Below, piece by piece: positions 53,301 through 62,300 of a DNA stretch of 64,000 nt. This stretch comes from Elysia chlorotica (taxonomy: Eukaryota > Mollusca > Gastropoda > Plakobranchidae): NCBI GenBank assembly GCA_003991915.1, contig RQTK01000078.1:414163-478162 (forward strand), read 5' to 3'. A model generated the notes under the pieces. It searched no databases, was not told the origin of the DNA, and saw only the letters and a list, made by a program, of their open reading frames with translations. The position numbers and the translations under genes were made by a program. Each line of letters begins with the position of its first letter. The stretch's first letter is position 1.

Positions 53301-56300
53301 AATGGTAGAATGTTGCGCTGACTAAATCTGTGCATATTTTCAAATCAAATTACATAATTTCCACAGTCTAAGGGAAAGGAGAAAGATGGGAAGATCAGTT
53401 TGCATCACACCACCGAGGTGAAAAAAGAAAGGAGGTTGTCATCAAGGCGTCAGAGTCAGGATGATATGGAAGATACCACAGATCATAAAACTGATTCATC
53501 CACTTCAGCTCATTTGTCTGGAAGTGAATTGGATGAATCATCTGCTTCATATTCAGAAAACCAGAAGAAAATGGTATGTGTATAAAAGAATGATTTGTTT
53601 GTTATCCATTATCAGAATTTTCAAAGGGTTAACCGTACTATATACCTAAATGTATGAATTTAGAACATGTTGTGAAACATGGATCACTTCCATTTTTCTG
53701 GGTTCAACAAGTGATTTTTTATTTTTATTTTTGAATAATTCTCATAAACATAAAAATTATCATCATTAAATATTTACATGAACTACTAAACTACAACTAC
53801 CTTTATGTATGCTTTCCATTTTACTAGGGTGTTTTCCAGAATCAATGCCTGTTAAGGTGGGTCATTTAAATATAAAAGTTAAACAAAATTTTTCCCCCCA
53901 GACCCGAGAAGAGAGGAAATTGGATGCTATTATGAAAGTATTTGAAAAAATGGAAAAACGAGAAGAACGAAGAAAGGAGGCAATGGCACGAGGTGATCAG
54001 GGAACGAAAAGATGTTCTGTAGATTCTAAGATTCAAAAGGTAAGGCAAACACTAATTTTGTTCTTATTTATGATACCCTGCCAACCCATTATGCAATATT
54101 TTTCTTACTCTATTTCTTCTTCTTGTGCTGCTGCTGCTTCTTTCTTCTTTTTCTTTTTCTTAATATAATTATCATTATAAATTATAATACAACGATTTAC
54201 CCTTGCCATTATAGCTTTGAGATACTTTTTGATTTACCTTTAAATTAAACCAGTACAAGGTTTATAGAGTTCATTATTCCACTTAAAATCTTATTACGGA
54301 CTATTTAAATAGCTGTGAAATTGAAAGATAATAAGTAGAATTGTTGATTTTTTAAAACTTGACATTGAAGTAAAAAGAATCTAGTTTATAACTTTTGGGG
54401 AAATCTCATTCCCAACAGTGCCTTGAGATGCTTGAAACTAAACCAGCAGGGGCAATGGAATAGTGAGCTCTTGGCAGATTGTTTCATTGACACAAGATAT
54501 AACAGTCAACTGTCATCGATGCTGATTTGATCCTTTCGTTGGTTGCTATGTGTGTTATGGTTGGTTGAGAGAGAGCAGACTACAGCCGCCATTCGGCATA
54601 TAGAGATTTCACACGATCACTTGCCGGCTTCTCATAAATGCTTGGTACATGTGGTAACTTAGAAAAAAATAATTGGGGTGGTAGCAGTGACCAACAGCTA
54701 GAGATTTTACAATTACCCATACAAGACTATTAGACTAGTATTAGTTTTGTTAGTTAAATGTATATCCATTATTACATTTTCTTGTAGGCGTCCAGATAAA
54801 ACTATTTTCTCTTCTGGGTTGCTTGCAATAGTGCAAGTACTATTTGATGTATCATTAAGAGGGAAAAACTGTGTGCTGATGAATGTTGGAACAATTATTA
54901 CAAGTACAGCTAAAGATGAGTGTTGTTGGTAGCCATCTAGTTTCATTGAACAACCAGTCACGGCGCACATGTTCCTGTGGTCCATAACCTGACTCTGTTA
55001 CCGATGCTTGTGGTCACTGCATGGGGATGTGCATGTTGTTTCCACATGCAAACAATTGGATCACTCAAAAGAGTGACTTCACCTCAGACTTAAGACTTTT
55101 ATGCTCGCAATAATCTGAGGGGTGCAGTAGCCACTAATCTGTATCTGTATCTGTGCCTTTCTTGTTTTTTCTCATTGTTTGATGACATGGCAACTGAATG
55201 ATTTCTGGCACTTCTGTATTTCCGATACACCAAAAGTTGTGGTCTTTCTATGGTCGATTTATACATGTATTTTAGAGGAACTTTTTTCCTGCCTTTTTAT
55301 GTCTACTCCATAGTGTTTTTTTTTTTTCATTTTCTTTTTTTTTTTGTTGTTTTAAGTATTATTTCTGACAAAAAAGGATGCAGACATAGATCCGGTTCAC
55401 TGAACCCCTTACGTTCAATGCACCATTCACAGCCATGAAGAAAAAGAAAGTAGAAATAGTGTGTATTTTCACAAGGAGAAAAGTTTACCCTTAGGTTCTT
55501 ATTAAGGATCACTTGAATAAATATTGATGGCTTTAACCAAAATTCCTACACATCCAGACAAGACATCGAAAAGCAACCAAGTTTGAATCTATTGAAGGAA
55601 AAGAAAAATGAATATCCTCAGGTATTCAACCACCCAATGTAACAAACATCGGACATCATATGTAGATCAGGTTTAAAGTTGAATAAAGGTTATATTAAAA
55701 TACAATACCAATACGACTTAAAAGTTTTTTTTTTTACTTTTGGTGCAGGATTTGTCACCCAAATTGGCCTTTTTAAAAGAATATGTCAAGTCTCAAATCC
55801 TCATAAAATTAAAACACTTTCCAGAATTTAGCCTGTCGTGAACATTACTTATACTAAATAAGATACACTATAAAAGATTTGTTTAATTAGGATTTCCATT
55901 GTTCTCTTTATTGCTGTTTTAATGAATCTGTATTACAAGCAGGCCTGCAGTGGTAAGAAAAAGCTTGTGATGGGTTGCACGCTTTCCAGTTAATTTACCA
56001 AAATTCACTCGTTCTGCAGGCTTTAAAAAAATTTTTGCTCCCATCCATGGTTATGTCATGTATGTATAAGCCCTGCAGAGCTGCCAGCCCAACCAGACAT
56101 TTTAGACAAATGAGAGTAAAAAAATGTGCGCAGATGTGCCTTTGGACGTAGGGTTGGCAGCTCTGATATCATGTTTTTTAAACTCAACAGAAAAATAAGC
56201 TCTTTCTCACTTTGCAGAAGGAGGATGGGACCCCACATTCCAAGTCCAACTCTCAGGATGGATCTTCAGATATGTACATAAAGGAAGAATTGCCTGGGAC

Positions 56301-59300
56301 TGGAATGAGTGACACAGAAAAATCAACAGAAGTGAGGGTGGAAGAGGCAAATAATCCTGGAAACCAGCAGAGGCCACCAAGTAAAGAAATTAAAATTGAA
56401 AAAATGGAAGACCTTGTGAAATCGGAGTCTATTGCAGATGTGAATAGTTCAGGTGCATTACCCTCTGGTGCACTACCCTGTGGTCCACCATCTCATGAGT
56501 CACGGTTAGGAAGCATGGACTCCTCCAAAGTAAACCGCAGACCTGGAAAGAGGAAACGGAGGTAAACATTACTTACAGTGAATTGTCTGCCAGTACGTCA
56601 TTTTCTCTGTTCACATTTTAACCCTTTCTTGCCGTACATAATGAACACTGTTGTTATATTTTTCCCCTGTATGGAATTTGACAAGAGGCCATACATAATG
56701 TGTCTCTTGCGTCATGATTTCAAGCTAAATTTGCCATACATGACGTGTCTAATAGTACCAGTGATCATAATCTTGCACGGAAATCTACGATTTTGACTTG
56801 GCTGCCATATTTTCTGTGTTTTCCTCTATACCCTTTAAGTCCACAAATTGTGTAATGTTGCCTTTGATAGTATAGAATTAAGAACCAGTTAATTAGTAGC
56901 AATGCAAAGGTGCAGAATTTCTGGATAAATCAGGAAATCCTGATTTGGGCTTGGATCAGGATGGCCAACGTGATGGTTAATTGTCAAGTGGATTTGGGGC
57001 GTGCGTTTTGCAGAATCTTGAGAAAGTTCAGGATTTTTTTCTTAGCCATTTTGCACCTGTGGCAGTGACACAATAACTTTGAATTTTTATCAGCCGACAT
57101 ATATACTTTGTGAAACATTCATAGGCCTAAATATATTTTGTAATTTGCTTTTCTTTTTTTTTTTTTTTTTTTTTTTTTTACGTTATTCTTTAAAATGAAA
57201 CATGTGAAGTATAAAAACTACTCTCTCTTTTGACAATTGCTTTTGTTTTTGTTTTGTTTTATGTAGAAGAAGTCGAGTCCACAGTGCAACAATGACCTCT
57301 GACACAGCCTCTGTCTCAACAGAAGAGGGAAATAGCAACAGCAGTTTTCCTGTTGCATCTTTGTCAGTGCCTGTAACACCAGCTGCAACGCCTGTATCAA
57401 CACCTCTGCCCACAGAAGATAATGATGCAGGGGCTTTTATATATGTCAAAACGAAAAAGGTGATACAGAATACCAAATTTTTTAAGTTGTTGTTGTCTCA
57501 TCTGTTGTAAGATGTATTATTCTACGCAAATATGATCTGTGAATTCCAAAACATGATTTGAATACTTAACCTTATCCTAATTACCTCACTGCTCCACTAA
57601 TGCCAGACTTAACTCAACATAACTCAACAAGTTTGAAATATAAAAAGTCGAAATTATTAGGGTTATCTCTTCAAAGTGTCCTTTTTTCATAGAAAAAAAA
57701 CACAAACAAAACGAAAGTATGTGTCGTTATTTATAGCATTTTAAAATACATGCATGCTGGGGGGCACTTTTTTTGGGAATGGCTCATATTCATTCAAAGA
57801 ACAGATATGATAACAGCCCAAAGAGCTGTGACAACTCAGCTTCAGGTATGACAGTCCGGGGGTTAAAGTGTTGAAATATATATCATGACTTTTTGTACCA
57901 TTATCTTTTATTCCTGTATAACCCATATCATACAACTTTTTTTTTCTTTCTTCTATTTACAAAATGTGATGTGTGCACTTCAGCATCTTTTTGATGAATG
58001 GTCACACAAACATGATGATGAGACAACAAAGCAAGAGAAGTTTGTTGAGTGTCTACCTAATCCACATGTGAACACAATGGACCACCTACAGAGAAGAAAT
58101 TCACAAAGCTCAGGTGTTGGCTACAGAGGTTCAGAAACAAGTGGAGGATCTGCTAAAAAGGTAATTAATTTTGTTGAATAATTTTGGTTGGAAAACATTC
58201 TTACTTTATTCAATTCGTTTAGTTCAGCCACAAAGTTTATTCAGAGACTCTCTTCTATCAGACTTGTGAGAGTACACTGCTTGATACAATCATCCAAAAT
58301 AATAAAGATTATAAGTTTTGCTTTTGTTTTTTCTTTAATGCATGTTTTTAATTAGTTGACTAAAATCAGTACTTGATACTGAATGACAAACATAGCAAGA
58401 TCACATTTTTAGAGAGAAGAAACTTTTATTCTGTAGTTGTCATTTGGTTAAGATTTTTTAAAAATATTTACTGTCAATTTGTGTGAAGAACCTGTGATTT
58501 TTGGGATAACCCTTTTATGTGTCCAAATGCAATGTGCAACTCAACTAAAATTTAATTTCCACCCTGATTACTCATAAACAGCTTTAAAATTCCATCCCAA
58601 TTACGCATAAACAGCCTGCTTTTAAAATTTATTTTAAAGTGGTTTCTATTTTTCTCATCATTCTTACACTTGGCATGTTCTTTGTTTCATCGGATCAAAA
58701 ACTCTTCCTCAGCCAAACCAGATGGCTCTTAGCTTGTGTGATTCTGTTTGCTATGATACGATAATAAAGAAAAGCAAATAATATTTTAAAACATATCATT
58801 TTTTTAGCGCTGGCTGCGGCAAGCTATGCATGAAGTGCCTGCCCCTGTTGCCTTCCACCATAGCTTGTCAGTAAGCACAGACAGTGGCAGTGCCTCCCCC
58901 ATCCATGGTTCATCCAGTCCTAATCCTGGCACTGGCCTTGGCAGTCCAGGTGCTGGTTCATCTTTGGGTAAGTTTGGAGCTCTACTACATGCTTTGCGTA
59001 ATTATCTGAAGACTTACAGTTATCAGTTCTCAAACTAGTCCTAAATAAGGTTGTCCTTTCTCATGTCATGTTCATTTCAAAAGTGTTTGTGCATGAAATT
59101 ATAAATCTTCAATCAGAGGTTTTCACCCATTTTTAATCTTTTTCTTCTGCAATTGACCATCTTAAAAAAAAATTTTTTTTTACTTACGTTGTTCAAAATC
59201 TCAAAACACATTATTGCTTCTAGGGAAGGAGCTCATTTTATCGATTGAGAACACTTTGGGTTTTTGCAGTGCAGACATGCTCTTTAAAAATTTGCTGTGA

Positions 59301-62300
59301 GGGTGTTCAAACACTCTGATTTTACTAAGAGGATAGAGCTGTAAGGCTTTGAGTATATTGTAATTGTATAATAATGATAATTGTACGTATATCATTCAAT
59401 ATGTAGAATGCTCATTTCTGGCTTTCCAGTTTTTGTTTTTTTATGCAACTCTGTTTTTGATTTTTTAGGCATATTTAGTCTTTGAGTCAGTTGATTATTC
59501 AGAACCGGCTCAACCTATTTTCCATCATTTCTTATGAAAATAGTATCAATTATCTTATCCACATTCCCTTTACAGATTTTGTCACACCTCTGAAGAAAAG
59601 GCGATTGCTTAGGGAATCATTGAGCAGTGAGGTGACAACATCGCCAAGTGCAGGAATTCTCGCAGAGAGCTTTGCAACCAATGGTGTAGGAGGGATCAGC
59701 ACCAAAACAAATGGCGTGAAACATGTGCTTCCAACTATTCGTCACAGCACTGACGATGTAAGGCAGCCACTTAACATGCCTAACAAATTGACATGATAAT
59801 CTATAGGGAAATCAATTGCAGCATTCTCTAAATGTGTCTTCCAAGCTGCACAAAGTTCATGATGTAAAGTAATATGAAATTTCAATAAGAGCCATGTTGA
59901 TTAAATATGAAATAAATACTGATTTCTTAAAAAAAAAATTCCATCATTTCTTCATGATTTATGAGTTCCGTTAAATTTTAAAGTTTCAGAAAATTATATT
60001 GAACTTTTTTTTAGAATGTTTCCATTCATGTTACAATTTGTTTTCAATTGGCATTTCTAATTTTGACATTTTTCTTCTTTGACCCCACATTCCCCATGGG
60101 CTGCTTTTTGCGCCTGTTTTTTTTTTTTTTCTCTCTTTTTTTTTTCTCAGAGAATGTTTTTACACAAGGGATATGCTCAAAAGAATGGATTTCGCGAGGC
60201 AATTTTACTCTCAGAGGGAAATGAGCCCAAAACATCTAATTCCATGACATCAATCAATCAACTTGGGCCAGAAAGGCAAGGTTCACAGTTTGAACAAGTT
60301 GTAGATATTGATAACACATGGAGAGGAGACACTCGATTAAATGGTGTGGCAGAAGGATTGCATGCTTCTACTTCAAACTCTTTGCCGCAGCCCTCATCTT
60401 CAACATCTTTTCCCTTCAAGTTTCGAGGTTTGCTGGAGAGAAGTGAAATTCTTAAGGAAAAAGAAACTGTATCAACAGCCTCCTCTCCAAGAAACCTTCA
60501 AAATAGCTCTCCGCTTGTTAATTCTGTGTTGTCTTCATCCTCTCCTTCAAAGCAGGAAAATATGGAGCTTGACAGACCTGTTTCTATGCCGCCTGTTATA
60601 GTTGTAAATAGAAATGTATATAATGGTGTAAATAGTTTAATGGGTGAAGATCGCAGAGAAACAGGTGTCACAGCCAAAAGCATTATGAATGAAGACAGCC
60701 CTGCCACAGTGCGAATTGACCTCAATTCCCATGAAATGGAACCGCCTTCATCCCTCAGTGACACAAGCAATAATGTGGTGGTAAATTTAGATGACAGTTT
60801 GTTCAGTGTCAGTCTTCATAAAGAGCATCAAGATATGGCTGAATGCCAGGTCAACAGTTCTGAGGATGTTGATCTTTATCCCTCAACTCGACATCAAGGG
60901 AGAGTATCGGTTAATATCTGTGATAATCCCTGCACCAACGCGAATAACACTGACTGCAGGGATGGCAATAGAGGAGGTGTTGTTTCCCAGGCTTTTTTAG
61001 AGAAAGGCCCACATACAGACACTGCTGATCTGGTACATAGCTCACAGGCAGTTGTGTCAGCATGTAATGACTTCAAGAACTTGGAACCCATTTCATCTGG
61101 TTCGGTCAGTAAAGACAATAATAGTATTGATGCAATGGCTAGTCCAGGCTCATCGTCATCACTCGCTCATGAACCTTCTGATGGAATCAGCTCTAGTGGG
61201 CAAGCATGCATGCCTCGAGTGGTTGTAGAGCTCAGCTCAGTATGTGACTCAGTTAATAACTCTACTGAAGATAATGCAGGCTGGACACAAGAGAGGGCCT
61301 CCCTAAGAGCAGCCCCAGTTGAAGCAGTTGAAAGCAGTCAATGTGATGCGAGAGAAGAAGCACCTAATGTACATAGTAACGAGAGCTCTAAGTGTGATTC
61401 TGTCCAAAATGGTCAAACTTATCCACTGGGTATCATGTTCAGAACAGATTCAAATAGGGATGTTGAGATAGCAGACAGCAATGTAGCAGAGTCAAGTTCA
61501 ATCGATCCAAGACCTTTGTTTGCTGTCTCTTCAGTTTCCATGGAAAATGGTGTTGACTCCACTTGCTCTGAGGCTAAGCAGGCAACAGCAGAAACTTCAG
61601 AATCACCAGCTGCTCAATATTCTTTCTGTGACAGTAATTCTGACCTGAATACAGTTAATAATAGAAGTCGTCAGAGAAGCTCAGTCACTTCAGATGATTC
61701 GTGTGTAGAATCCATGAGTGTTTCATCTTCTGAAGCTTTTACTTCTAAAAAAAATGATCACTGTGGCAATGACAATGAAGTTTTCTCCTCTGTGTCTTGT
61801 GAGACCTTGCAGCCCAGCACTGATCTGGAATGTCCTAAGCCTGAGCAAGAAAGTCCTCAAGATCAGGTGATAGAGTCCAGCAGTTCTTTGTCAGTACATG
61901 TGATGGGATGCCTGACAAATTTACAACAACCTCAAACAACATCATCGGGACCTGTCTCTTTGCCATCAACTTCGTCGCCTTCATCGTGTCTGCCTTCTTC
62001 GTCACATGCCTCTTTCTCATCCTCTTCAACAATATTGACAGTGGTGGATACCAACTGCAGTCCAGGATCCCCAAGTTCATCAGATCTCCACTCAACACAC
62101 ACATTTGCCGAGTGCAGTAGTGCAAACAGTTCTCAAGGAGCTGCAACATCGCCGATCTCTTCCTCCATGGAGGCTACACCTGTTGTAAAAAAGAAGGTAA
62201 TATATTGTTGTAAACTTCAGTTACGTTTATTCTCTGTTTGTGAGAAGTTTTTACCTAGACTGTAGAAAGTCACATATTACTGTGAAACAACGATTTTGAA

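Noticed and set aside
54713-54985. Open frames on both strands in the KMT2E intron near 54.8 kb
   Set aside because: No conservation or domain; the intron is in phase without it.
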